From Clostridiales bacterium (GTDB lineage: Bacteria > Bacillota > Clostridia > Christensenellales > Aristaeellaceae), in the NCBI GenBank assembly GCA_012728815.1, contig JAAYEI010000056.1:30263-94262 (forward strand): a stretch of 64,000 nucleotides of DNA, in the 5' to 3' direction. Shown one piece after another: positions 20,446-27,765 of this stretch (positions are counted from its first letter, which is position 1; each line of letters begins with the position of its first letter). The translations under genes and the position numbers were made by a program. The notes beneath the pieces are model-generated. The model was not told where the DNA came from and made no database searches. It was given only the letters and a program-made list of their open reading frames with translations.

Positions 20446-21489
20446 TCAGCCCACGGAGTGGCTGTATACCACGAAGGAATTGATCAAAAAGGTCTGGTAC
20501 AGCGTGAACTCATGCTCGCTGAGGATGGGGTAGTTCAGTTCCAGCACCAGGTAGACATCCGCCCCGGCTGTGATGTCCTGATAGGCCAGGCGGAAGGTGC
20601 CCTGGTTGCTCCAGAACATGGCGCGGTCTTCCTCCACATAGCCCGCGGGCAGGCCGCCGGTTCCCTCAGCGCCCCACCAGGCGGACAGCAAATCCTCCAG
20701 GCTGCTGACACCCCGGGCCTCATACACGCGCAGGGTGGTGTCCCCCGCCTCGTCCCGCAGGTGCAGCAGGGCAGCCTCATCCTCCACCGGGATGCTCAGA
20801 AAGGCCGGGCACTGCAGCTCAAAGCGCTTGCCCGCCACATGGTGGGTGAACCCGGTTTGCCGGTAGCGCTCGGGGATGGAGAAGCTGGCCAGCACAAAAC
20901 CGGTGGCCGCCTCGGGGCTGGGCAGCAAGCGCAGGCCGATGTGGCCCAGCCAGGTAAGCGCCTCCTCAGGCGCCTCCAGCGCCGTGGCCACAATGCCGCT
21001 CAAGCGGTAGATGTCCGCGTAGAGCAGCAGCTCGTTTTCATCCAGGCGCAGGTCGTGGATGTGGGCGCCGATGAACGCCTCCTGCAGGGCGGTGTCAAAG
21101 CGCAGGTTGTCCTCCAGCGCGCTCACGCCCGGGTAGGCGGGGGTGGCAAGGTCAGCCGGGGCGGGCTGGTCAAACAGGCTGGCCAGCAAGGCGGTGGCCT
21201 CGTCCAGCCGCAGGTCAATCTGCCCCTCGTTGGCCGGCGCGACCAGCAGGTGGCCGCGCAGCGCCTGCATCAGCACACCCTGGGCCAGGTCAGCCCCGGG
21301 CGCCATGCCCCGGGGCAGGCTTGTCATGTTCAGGCGAAAACCCGCCGCGGCCACCGCGTCCACCAGCGGCTGCACCTGGGCGATCAGCGCCTCGTTTTCC
21401 AGCGCCTCACCGCTCATCTCCCGGGTGGGGGCTGCAGCGGCCGGCATGGCCAGCAGCAGGCAGAGGAACAGGGCCAGCAGTACGCGCAT
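20446..21489 (-). CDS. Secreted protein of unknown function
   Basis: I do not recognise a domain in this 347-aa protein. It begins with a strong signal peptide (MRVLLALFLCLLLAMPAAAAP) with no lipobox, so it should be exported and released or held by the wall. The rest is soluble, rich in Leu, Ala and acidic residues, with a mixed helical first half and beta-type stretches such as MFWSNQGTFRLAYQDI near the end. GGAGG precedes the ATG and overlaps the end of the flavoprotein gene upstream. Its place in an operon of housekeeping genes gives no specific clue. Confidence 0.75.
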   Translation of the reverse strand: MRVLLALFLCLLLAMPAAAAPTREMSGEALENEALIAQVQPLVDAVAAAGFRLNMTSLPRGMAPGADLAQGVLMQALRGHLLVAPANEGQIDLRLDEATALLASLFDQPAPADLATPAYPGVSALEDNLRFDTALQEAFIGAHIHDLRLDENELLLYADIYRLSGIVATALEAPEEALTWLGHIGLRLLPSPEAATGFVLASFSIPERYRQTGFTHHVAGKRFELQCPAFLSIPVEDEAALLHLRDEAGDTTLRVYEARGVSSLEDLLSAWWGAEGTGGLPAGYVEEDRAMFWSNQGTFRLAYQDITAGADVYLVLELNYPILSEHEFTLYQTFLINSFVVYSHSVG

Positions 21490-21490
21490 C

Positions 21491-22357
21491 TCAGGCCTCC
21501 TTGGTGCGGTTGTTCAATAAAATCAAGTGCTTGGCGGCTGACAGCGCCGCGATGTTGCCCTCACCCGCCGCCTTGGCCGCCTGCAGCGGCGTGCCGGTGA
21601 TGTCCCCGGCGGCGAAGATGCCCGGCAGGCTGGTCTGCAGGCTGCTGTTCAGCACAAGTTTGCCGTTTTCGGTCTGCGCCTCTGGAATCAGCTGGGTCAT
21701 GGCCACCGCCGGGCGCATCACAAAGGCGCCGTCAGCTACCAGCTCACCCCGGTCGGTGGTGAGGGCAACCTGCTCCCCCTTGAGGTGAAAGGCCTGGGGC
21801 TTGTCCTGAAGCACCTGGATGGTGTCAGGCAGCTCGCCCGTCTGGTGGGGGCGCTCCTTGACGTACAGCACCCGGGCCAGGGTGGACAGGTAGATGGCCT
21901 CCTCCACCGCCTCGGCGTCTGACGCAACCACCAGCACGGTGCCGCCTTTGTAGAACATCCCGTCGCAGGTGGCGCAGTAGCTGACCCCCTGGCCCACCAG
22001 CTCCTCTTCCCCGGGCAGGGTTTTGACCCGGGCGGTGCCCATGGCCAGGATGATGCTCCTGCCGGTATACAGGTCATTGCCCGCCAAGACCGAGAAGGTC
22101 TCCCCCATGGGCATCACGCGGCGGACCAGGCGGCGGACCAAATGCGCGCCCATGCCGCTGGCGTGGTCGCGCAGGGCCTGCAGCAGCCGGGGCCCGGTGG
22201 CGCCCGGGAAGCCGGGGTAATTGTCGATCAGTTTTGTCTTGCCCAGCGCCCCATCCCCGGCGTAGATGACAAGCACGCTCAGGTTGCGCTGGCGCGCGGT
22301 CACAGCGGCCGCGCAGCCTGCCACGCCGCCGCCGATGATGATCAGGTCATACTCCAT
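21491..22357 (-). CDS. Thioredoxin-reductase-like flavoprotein lacking the NADPH motifs (FFTR-like)
   Basis: FAD protein of 288 aa with the FAD motif IIGGGVAGCAAA near the N-terminus, the redox pair C128-C131 in YCATCDG, and the C-terminal FAD strand GIFAAGDITGTPLQAAKAAGEG. The NADPH-binding motif normally written GGGDSA is replaced by VVASDAEA, and the HRR-x3-R motif is replaced by VKERPHQTG. This is the pattern described for clostridial ferredoxin-dependent flavin thioredoxin reductases. It probably reduces a thioredoxin-like protein using ferredoxin, which I infer. It overlaps the upstream CNNM gene by 11 nt. Confidence 0.85.
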   Translation of the reverse strand: MEYDLIIIGGGVAGCAAAVTARQRNLSVLVIYAGDGALGKTKLIDNYPGFPGATGPRLLQALRDHASGMGAHLVRRLVRRVMPMGETFSVLAGNDLYTGRSIILAMGTARVKTLPGEEELVGQGVSYCATCDGMFYKGGTVLVVASDAEAVEEAIYLSTLARVLYVKERPHQTGELPDTIQVLQDKPQAFHLKGEQVALTTDRGELVADGAFVMRPAVAMTQLIPEAQTENGKLVLNSSLQTSLPGIFAAGDITGTPLQAAKAAGEGNIAALSAAKHLILLNNRTKEA

Positions 22358-23669
22358 CCAGTTTGCTTACCTCCACCCACTCGATCCTGCGCCCGGACAC
22401 GCTTTCAACCTTGAAGCGCAGCCCGTCGCTCTCCACCACCGGCTGGCTGCCGTCCTCGGGGATGCTGCTCATCTGGCTTAAAATCAAGCCGCCGATGGTG
22501 TCATATTCCTCATTGATTGGCAGGGCCTGGCCGCTTTCCTCATTGAAGGTTTCCACGTCCAGGGTGCCGGCCACCCGCCAGCGGCCCTCCCCCAGCTGCT
22601 CAAACTCCTGCTGGTCCTGGGGGTCGTACTCGTCGTAGATGTTGCCGACGATTTCCTCCAGCAGGTCCTCCATGGTGATCAGGCCGCTGGTGCCGCCATA
22701 TTCATCCACCACGATGGCCATGTGGAACTTGTTGAGCTGCATATCCCGGAAGAGCAGGTCGGTGCGCACGGTCTCAGGCACAAAGTGGGCCTCGCGGATG
22801 ATGCTGGACAGGGGCAGCGGCTCCTCCTTTTGCAGGTTGAGCAGAAACTCCCGCGTGCTGACCGTGCCGATGATGTGGTCCAGGTCCTCCTCATACACGG
22901 GGAAGCGGGACAGGCCGGTGCGGTCAATCAGCTCGATGATTTCTTCCTTGCTGTCCTGCGCCCAGATGGCGGAAACATCGGTGCGGTGGGTCATGCACTC
23001 GGCCGCGGTCATGTTGTTGAACTCGAACACGTTTTTGATCATTTCGCGCTCGGCTTCTTCAATGGCGCCCTTTTCCTCGCCCACGTCCACCAGCATGCGG
23101 ATCTCATCCTCGGTGATGTCCAGGGTGGGCTGCATGATGTCCACGCCAAACAGGCGCAGAATGGCCAGCGACAGCGCGCTGGTCAGGCGGGAGAGCGGGC
23201 GGAAGAGCCGGTTGACCGCCAGGGCCCAGCCAAACAGCAGCCTGGCGGTGCGCCGGGGCTTGTGCGCGCCCAGCTGCCGGGGCAGGATGATGGCCAGCAG
23301 GGCCACCACCTGGAGCACCAGCAGGAAGACCAGCAGGGTCATGAGCGCCAGCAGCCAGCCGGGGTTGATGAACGTCCAGCCCCAGGCCGTAACGGCGTGG
23401 TGGGCCAGCGGGATGGCATAGCACCACAGGGCGATGCCGGTGATGAACATGGCCAGCAGCTGCATGCACAGCCGGATGCCCGAAGGCGTGGCCAGCAGGC
23501 CCTCCGCCTGGGCCAGGAGGGCAGCGCTCTCGGCATCCCCCGTGTCGCTGTAGCGCATACGGCTCAGCCCAATCTGCTGGGCGGCCGCCTCCGCGGCGCT
23601 CAGCAGCGCATACGCCATGATGAAAACAAGCTGGAGAACGATCAGCAAGCCGGAAGGCCCAGCGTCCAT
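22347..23669 (-). CDS. CNNM/CorC (HlyC) family membrane protein with CBS domains
   Basis: Protein of 440 aa. The N-terminal DUF21 domain has about four membrane helices (about 1-170). Then come the linker DEIRMLVDVGEEKGAIEEAE, two CBS domains (about 200-330) containing MTHRTDVSAIW and IVVDEYGGTSGLITMEDLLEE, and a C-terminal CorC/HlyC FAD-like domain. Family members are linked to magnesium or cobalt export. The ATG at 23669 is the best start although the GGGGAG site is somewhat distant. First gene of the long minus-strand run. Confidence 0.9.
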   Translation of the reverse strand: MDAGPSGLLIVLQLVFIMAYALLSAAEAAAQQIGLSRMRYSDTGDAESAALLAQAEGLLATPSGIRLCMQLLAMFITGIALWCYAIPLAHHAVTAWGWTFINPGWLLALMTLLVFLLVLQVVALLAIILPRQLGAHKPRRTARLLFGWALAVNRLFRPLSRLTSALSLAILRLFGVDIMQPTLDITEDEIRMLVDVGEEKGAIEEAEREMIKNVFEFNNMTAAECMTHRTDVSAIWAQDSKEEIIELIDRTGLSRFPVYEEDLDHIIGTVSTREFLLNLQKEEPLPLSSIIREAHFVPETVRTDLLFRDMQLNKFHMAIVVDEYGGTSGLITMEDLLEEIVGNIYDEYDPQDQQEFEQLGEGRWRVAGTLDVETFNEESGQALPINEEYDTIGGLILSQMSSIPEDGSQPVVESDGLRFKVESVSGRRIEWVEVSKLDGV

Positions 23670-23695
23670 AAGGCACAATCTCCCCTTTCCCGGCC

Positions 23696-23725
23696 AGTAT
23701 AGCATAGCGGGCTTCATTCTGTCAT
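23696..23725 (-). promoter_or_regulatory. Promoter of the ten-gene operon 13320-23669
   Basis: On the minus strand: ATGACA (-35, 23720-23725), 18-bp spacer and TATACT (-10, 23696-23701). The leader is about 25 nt. Confidence 0.55.
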
Positions 23726-23749
23726 CAACGGGGCGGGCTGTGGCGGCAC

Positions 23750-23778
23750 TTGTTGGGTGGCAGTGGCTGTGGTATGAT
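23750..23778 (+). promoter_or_regulatory. Promoter of the DUF5685/J-domain operon
   Basis: TTGTTG (23750-23755), 17-bp spacer and TATGAT (23773-23778). Divergent from the CNNM promoter. Confidence 0.6.
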
Positions 23779-23843
23779 GCGAAGCGTTTTCATACCTGAT
23801 TACGCGATGCCATCAGATCAAGCAGAATGGCCAGGGAGGGCGG

Positions 23844-24659
23844 ATGTTCGGGTACGTGGTGGCCAATATCGATGCGCTGTCAGCGCAGGACAAGGCGCGG
23901 TACCAGGCGGTGTACTGCGGGCTGTGCCATGCCCTGGGGCGGGGCTTTGGCACCGCCGGGCGGCTGACCCTGACCTATGACATGACCTTCCTGATCCTGC
24001 TGCTCAGCGCCCTGGACCGGACCGAACTGGCGGAGGAGAAAAGCTTCCGCTGCCCCCTGCACCCGCTGCAGAAGCGCACCGCCTTCACCAACCGTCACAC
24101 CGCCTACGCGGCGGACATGAACCTGTTGCTGGCCTATCACCAGCAACTGGACGACTGGCAGGATGAGGGCAGCCGCGGCGCCTTGCTGAAAGCCCGGGCA
24201 TTGGGCCGCAGGGCGCAGGCACTGGACACGCGCTACCCCCGCCAGGTGGCCGCCATCCACAGGGGTCTTGCCGCCCTGAAGGAGATGGAGGACAACTACG
24301 AGACCAACCCTGACCTGCCCGCCGCCGCCTTTGGCGACATCCTGGGCGAGGTCTTTGTGCGGGATGACCACCCGCTGGCTGAGGCGCTGTACGCCTTTGG
24401 CAACCGGCTGGGCCGCTTCATCTACCTGATGGACGCCGCGGTGGACCTGAAGGATGACCTGAACAAGGAGCGCTACAACCCGCTGATCACCGTGCCCACC
24501 CAGCGGCACCTGCCGCTGCTGGAGCTGCTGATGGCCGACTGCGTGCACACCTTCAGCGAGCTGCCCATTTTGCGGGACAGGGAATTGATGGAAAACATCC
24601 TGTACTCGGGCGTTTGGACCCGGTTTCCCAAACGCGGCCAAGGAGAAACACAGACATGA
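23844..24659 (+). CDS. DUF5685 family protein
   Basis: Soluble protein of 271 aa beginning MFGYVVANIDAL and containing YCGLCHALGRGFGTAGRLTLTYDMTFL, which I recognise as DUF5685. A cysteine set (YCGLC, then FRCPLHP and ADCVHT) may bind metal. The later stretch LGRFIYLMDAAVDLKDDL looks like an all-helical prenyl-synthase-type acidic motif, but function is unknown. GGGAGG precedes the ATG. Its stop overlaps the start of the J-domain gene as ATGA, so the two are coupled. Confidence 0.85.
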   Translation: MFGYVVANIDALSAQDKARYQAVYCGLCHALGRGFGTAGRLTLTYDMTFLILLLSALDRTELAEEKSFRCPLHPLQKRTAFTNRHTAYAADMNLLLAYHQQLDDWQDEGSRGALLKARALGRRAQALDTRYPRQVAAIHRGLAALKEMEDNYETNPDLPAAAFGDILGEVFVRDDHPLAEALYAFGNRLGRFIYLMDAAVDLKDDLNKERYNPLITVPTQRHLPLLELLMADCVHTFSELPILRDRELMENILYSGVWTRFPKRGQGETQT

Positions 24660-25297
24660 AGGATCCCTACCAGGTGCTGGGCGTGTCCAGGGACGCCAGC
24701 GAGCAGGAGGTGACGGCCGCCTTTCGCAGGCTGGCCAAGAAATACCACCCGGACCTGAACCCCGGGGATGATACCGCGCAAAAGCGCATGGCCGAAATCA
24801 ACGTAGCGTATGAGGAAATCAAGTCCGGCCGCGCGCGCTACCAGGATTATTCCCGCCCCCAGGCCGGCCCCCAGCGCCAGGGCTATGGCGGCTACGGCGG
24901 CTTCAACCCCTTTGAGGGCTTCGGCCAGTGGCAGCAGCAGACGCAGCAGCGCAGTGGACCGGACGGCTTTGACCCGGTGCGCCGCTATGTGAACGCCATG
25001 CGCTACAACGAGGCGCTGTACGCCCTCAGCCAGATTCACACCCGCAGCGCTGAGTGGTACTACCTCAGCGCCGTGGCCCACTATGGCCTGGGCAACCGGG
25101 TGAGCGCGCTCAACCACATCGATGAGGCGGTGCGTCTGGAACCGAACAACTATGTTTATCTGCAGGCGCGCGCGCAAATCCAGAGCCAGGCCCAGGGCTA
25201 TGCCCAGCGCAGCTACATGTTTGGCATGCCCAGCCTGTCCTCCCTCAACACGCTGTGCCTGGGCCTGTGCCTGGCCCGGCTGTGCTGCCGGTGCTGA
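24656..25297 (+). CDS. J-domain (DnaJ-like) protein with C-terminal helical repeat region
   Basis: Protein of 213 aa. A J-domain (about 1-65) holds the HPD motif in AKKYHPDLNPG, which stimulates a DnaK-type ATPase. It is followed by a Gly/Gln/Tyr-rich linker (about 65-105) and two TPR-like helical repeats (YNEALYALSQIHTRSAEWYY and following). The end is Cys-rich (LCLGLCLARLCCRC). Classical DnaJ zinc fingers are absent. The ATG overlaps the DUF5685 stop (ATGA). Probably a co-chaperone for a specific client, perhaps the DUF5685 protein; that is inference. Confidence 0.85.
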   Translation: MKDPYQVLGVSRDASEQEVTAAFRRLAKKYHPDLNPGDDTAQKRMAEINVAYEEIKSGRARYQDYSRPQAGPQRQGYGGYGGFNPFEGFGQWQQQTQQRSGPDGFDPVRRYVNAMRYNEALYALSQIHTRSAEWYYLSAVAHYGLGNRVSALNHIDEAVRLEPNNYVYLQARAQIQSQAQGYAQRSYMFGMPSLSSLNTLCLGLCLARLCCRC

Positions 25298-25320
25298 GCC
25301 ACCAGATTGATAACGCGATG

Positions 25321-25731
25321 ATGAACAGATGGAAGGCCGCCCTGGCGCGCTACATGCGCGGGCGCTACGGCATTGACGCGCTCTACCGCGCGCTGATGGT
25401 GTCCACCTTTGTGTTCCTGGTGCTGAACCTGCTCTTCCCCTCCCTGGTCTTCTACGCGCTTTCCCTGGGCAGCGTGGTCTGGTCCACCCTGCGGGTGATG
25501 TCCCGCCAGCACGCCAAACGCGCGGCGGAAAATCAGCGCTACCTGGCGCTGAAGAGCAGGGCGCGGCAAGGGCTGCTGCAGACGCGCAACCGCCTGAGGG
25601 ACATCCGCACCCACCGCTACCGCCGCTGCCCCTCCTGCCGCCAGCTGCTGCGCCTGCCGCGCAAGCCTGGCGTCAACCATGTCAAATGCCCGGTATGCAA
25701 GCAGGAGTCGGACATCAACATCCGTTTCTGA
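25321..25731 (+). CDS. Small membrane protein with C-terminal zinc ribbon
   Basis: Protein of 136 aa with one or two membrane helices (about 22-55), a basic linker and a C-terminal CPSC...CPVC zinc-ribbon motif. The start ATG 25321 (MNRWKAALARYMRGRYG) is chosen because related clostridial proteins begin with a short stretch ending in GRYG; ATG 25318 is immediately upstream and an in-frame GTG at 25255 would overlap the J-domain gene. No strong ribosome site is visible. It follows the J-domain gene by about 23 nt and likely belongs to the same transcript. Confidence 0.75.
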   Translation: MNRWKAALARYMRGRYGIDALYRALMVSTFVFLVLNLLFPSLVFYALSLGSVVWSTLRVMSRQHAKRAAENQRYLALKSRARQGLLQTRNRLRDIRTHRYRRCPSCRQLLRLPRKPGVNHVKCPVCKQESDINIRF

Positions 25732-25773
25732 AAACCCGCAGGGCCGCCCCGGCTGCCCGTGACCCGGCTGCCC

Positions 25774-25794
25774 GCTGCCCAGGGCAGCTTTTTT
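25774..25794 (+). terminator. Rho-independent terminator of the DUF5685 operon
   Basis: GCTGCC (25774-25779), loop CAG, GGCAGC (25783-25788), followed by six T residues. Ends the 23844-25731 transcript ahead of the xpt promoter. Confidence 0.8.
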
Positions 25795-25821
25795 GTTTTC
25801 GCGGGGTGAAGGCCATAAACG

Positions 25822-25835
25822 GGCAAAATTTTGCC
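25822..25835. promoter_or_regulatory. 14-bp perfect palindrome upstream of the xpt promoter
   Basis: GGCAAAATTTTGCC is a perfect palindrome located 11 bp upstream of the xpt -35 box. Its position suits a regulator operator. No known consensus was recognised with confidence. Confidence 0.45.
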
Positions 25836-25846
25836 GGAAACCGCCC

Positions 25847-25875
25847 TTGCAATCCCGTGGAAAAAGGTGTACGAT
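25847..25875 (+). promoter_or_regulatory. Promoter of the xpt-nucleoside transporter operon
   Basis: TTGCAA (25847-25852), 17-bp spacer and TACGAT (25870-25875). The leader to the TTG start of xpt is about 40 nt and AT-rich. It is too short for a guanine riboswitch, and none was recognised. Confidence 0.65.
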
Positions 25876-25883
25876 TTTATCGT
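25871..25883. promoter_or_regulatory. Palindrome over the xpt -10 box, operator candidate
   Basis: ACGAT-TTT-ATCGT is a perfect inverted repeat that covers most of the -10 hexamer and the likely start point. A CGAAC core resembling part of a PurR PurBox lies about 10 bp further on the opposite strand, but only 9 of 13 PurBox positions match, so the regulator is unassigned. Confidence 0.45.
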
Positions 25884-25919
25884 ATTTTATTTTTTCGTTC
25901 GTGTTTTTGGGAGGACAGC

Positions 25920-26498
25920 TTGCAGGCATTGCGTCAAGCCATCAGGGAGCGGGGCCGGGGCCTTGGGACAGACATCGTGCAGGTGGGTGCTTTCTTGAAC
26001 CACCGCCTGGACACGGGGCTGCTGTTTGAGATGGGCCAGGCAATCGCCGCGCATTTTGAGGCGGAGTCGCCCAGCCTGGTGATGACGGTGGAAGCCTCTG
26101 GCATCGCGCTGGCAATGGCCACCGCCCACGCGCTGGACAACATCCCCGTGCTGTTCGCCAAGAAAAGCCCGGCCAAAAACCAGGACGAAGCGATGTACCT
26201 GACCCAGGTCGCCTCCTACACCAAGGGCAGCCCCTATACCATGCGCTGTGCCCAGGCCCTGCTGCCTTCGGATGCCCGGGTGCTGATTGTGGATGATTTT
26301 TTGGCCCGGGGCGAGGCGGTGCGCGGCATGCTGGACCTGGTGCGCCAGGCAGGCGCCCGGGCCGTGGGCGTGGCGGTGGCCATTGAAAAGGGCTTTCAGG
26401 AGGGCGGCAGCCAGCTGCGCGCCCAGGGCATCAAGCTGTACAGCTTGTCCATCGTTCGGGAGATCCGGGATGGAATCATCCTGCTCCAGGACGATTGA
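25920..26498 (+). CDS. xpt: Xanthine phosphoribosyltransferase
   Basis: Purine salvage enzyme of 192 aa that converts xanthine and PRPP to XMP. The PRPP loop is VLIVDDFLARGEA (about 121-133). LKVDSFLNHQ-like sequence near the start (here VQVGAFLNHRLD), the AKKSPAKNQ loop and SLSIVREI are typical of Xpt rather than of Apt. The start is a TTG at 25920, supported by GGGAGG five bases upstream and by family length. It is the first gene of an operon with a BMP-type nucleoside transporter. Confidence 0.95.
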   Translation: MQALRQAIRERGRGLGTDIVQVGAFLNHRLDTGLLFEMGQAIAAHFEAESPSLVMTVEASGIALAMATAHALDNIPVLFAKKSPAKNQDEAMYLTQVASYTKGSPYTMRCAQALLPSDARVLIVDDFLARGEAVRGMLDLVRQAGARAVGVAVAIEKGFQEGGSQLRAQGIKLYSLSIVREIRDGIILLQDD

Positions 26499-26526
26499 AC
26501 AATAAAAACCAACACAGGAGGGCACC

Positions 26527-27657
26527 ATGTTCCACAAAGCCAAACCTTCCCTGGCCGTCAAACTTCTCAGCCTGACCCTGATGGTGGTGCTGCTGGCCGT
26601 AGGCCTTCTCAGCGCCTCCGCACAATCGGCCTTCCCGCCGGTTGATGTGACCGAACTCAAGGTGGGCATGGTGCTCATCGGCTCCCAGGACGACGGCTTC
26701 TCCGGCGCGCACTACAACGGCCTGGAGGGCATGAAGGAAGCGCTGGGCCTGAAGGACGAGCAGGTGCTCTACAAGTTCAACGTGCCGGAGAACGCGGAGT
26801 GCGACGCGGCGCTGCGCGAGTTGGTGGACGCGGGCTGCCAGATTATCTTTGGCAACTCCTGGGGGTTCATGAACTTCATGGAAGAAATCGCCGAGGAGTA
26901 CCCCGAGGTCATCTTCTCCCACTGCTCGGGCTACAAGAACAACGGCGTCAACTTCAACAACTACTTTGGCCGCATCTACCAGGCCCGCTACCTGTCCGGC
27001 ATCGCCGCGGGGCTGAAGACCCTCACCAACAAGATTGGCTATGTGGCCGCCTGGGCGGACAACGCTGAGGTCAACGGCGGCATCAACGCCTTCGCGCTGG
27101 GCGTGCAGTCCGTCAACCCCGATGCCCAGGTGTATGTGAAGTACATCTCCTCCTGGTTTGATCCCACCCTGGAAAAGCAGACCGCCGTGGCGCTGCTGGC
27201 GCTGGACTGCGACGTCATCGCCCAGCATGTGGATACCGCCATGCCCCAGGTCGCGGCTGAGGAAGCCGGCAAGTTTGGCGTGGGCTACAACACCGACATG
27301 ACCCCCGCCGCCCCCGCCGCCCACCTGACCGCGCCCATCTGGCACTGGTCCAGCGTCTACACCGCGCAGGTGCAGGACGTGGTGAACGGCACCTGGGTGC
27401 CGGAGAACTACTTCCTGGGTCTTCAGGAGGGCATGGTCGACCTGTCCCCCCTGAGCGACAACGTGGCCGAGGGCACGGCGGAGAAGATTGAGGAAGCCCG
27501 GGCGCGCATCCTGTCCGGTGAGTGGGACGTCTTCACCGGCCCCATCTACAGCAACACCGGGGAACTGGTGGTGGCTGAGGGCGAGGCGCTGGCCGACCAG
27601 GACATCACCGGCGGGCTGATGACCACCCTGCTCATCCACGGCGTTGAGGTAAAATAA
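26527..27657 (+). CDS. BMP family ABC transporter substrate-binding protein (PnrA-like)
   Basis: Secreted binding protein of 376 aa with a signal peptide ending near SASAQS and no lipobox cysteine. The mature part has family features KVGMVLIGSQDDGFSG, IIFGNSWGF and the central IGYVAAWADNAEVNGGINAF. BMP proteins such as PnrA bind purine nucleosides, which agrees with the upstream xpt gene. ATG at 26527 follows AGGAGG. A hairpin just after the stop separates it from the ATPase gene. Confidence 0.92.
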   Translation: MFHKAKPSLAVKLLSLTLMVVLLAVGLLSASAQSAFPPVDVTELKVGMVLIGSQDDGFSGAHYNGLEGMKEALGLKDEQVLYKFNVPENAECDAALRELVDAGCQIIFGNSWGFMNFMEEIAEEYPEVIFSHCSGYKNNGVNFNNYFGRIYQARYLSGIAAGLKTLTNKIGYVAAWADNAEVNGGINAFALGVQSVNPDAQVYVKYISSWFDPTLEKQTAVALLALDCDVIAQHVDTAMPQVAAEEAGKFGVGYNTDMTPAAPAAHLTAPIWHWSSVYTAQVQDVVNGTWVPENYFLGLQEGMVDLSPLSDNVAEGTAEKIEEARARILSGEWDVFTGPIYSNTGELVVAEGEALADQDITGGLMTTLLIHGVEVK

Positions 27658-27669
27658 CCTGACCAGAAC

Positions 27670-27705
27670 AGGCGGGGCCCGGCTGCTGTCAGTCCGGCCC
27701 CGCCT
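27670..27705 (+). terminator. Intercistronic hairpin after the nucleoside-binding protein gene
   Basis: AGGCGGGGCC (27670-27679) pairs with GGCCCCGCCT (27696-27705) around a 16-nt loop, followed by TGTCTGTT. It probably causes partial termination so that the binding protein is made in excess. A weak promoter (TTCACA at 27712, TATAAA at 27733, 15-bp spacer) lies directly downstream. Confidence 0.6.
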
Positions 27706-27765
27706 TGTCTGTTCACAGGACGCGGTTTGTGATATAAACAGAACATCATCTTCAAAGGAGCCGGC

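Noticed and set aside
25836..25919. Guanine riboswitch upstream of xpt
   Set aside because: The leader is only about 40 nt and AT-rich, and the conserved three-way junction sequences are absent.
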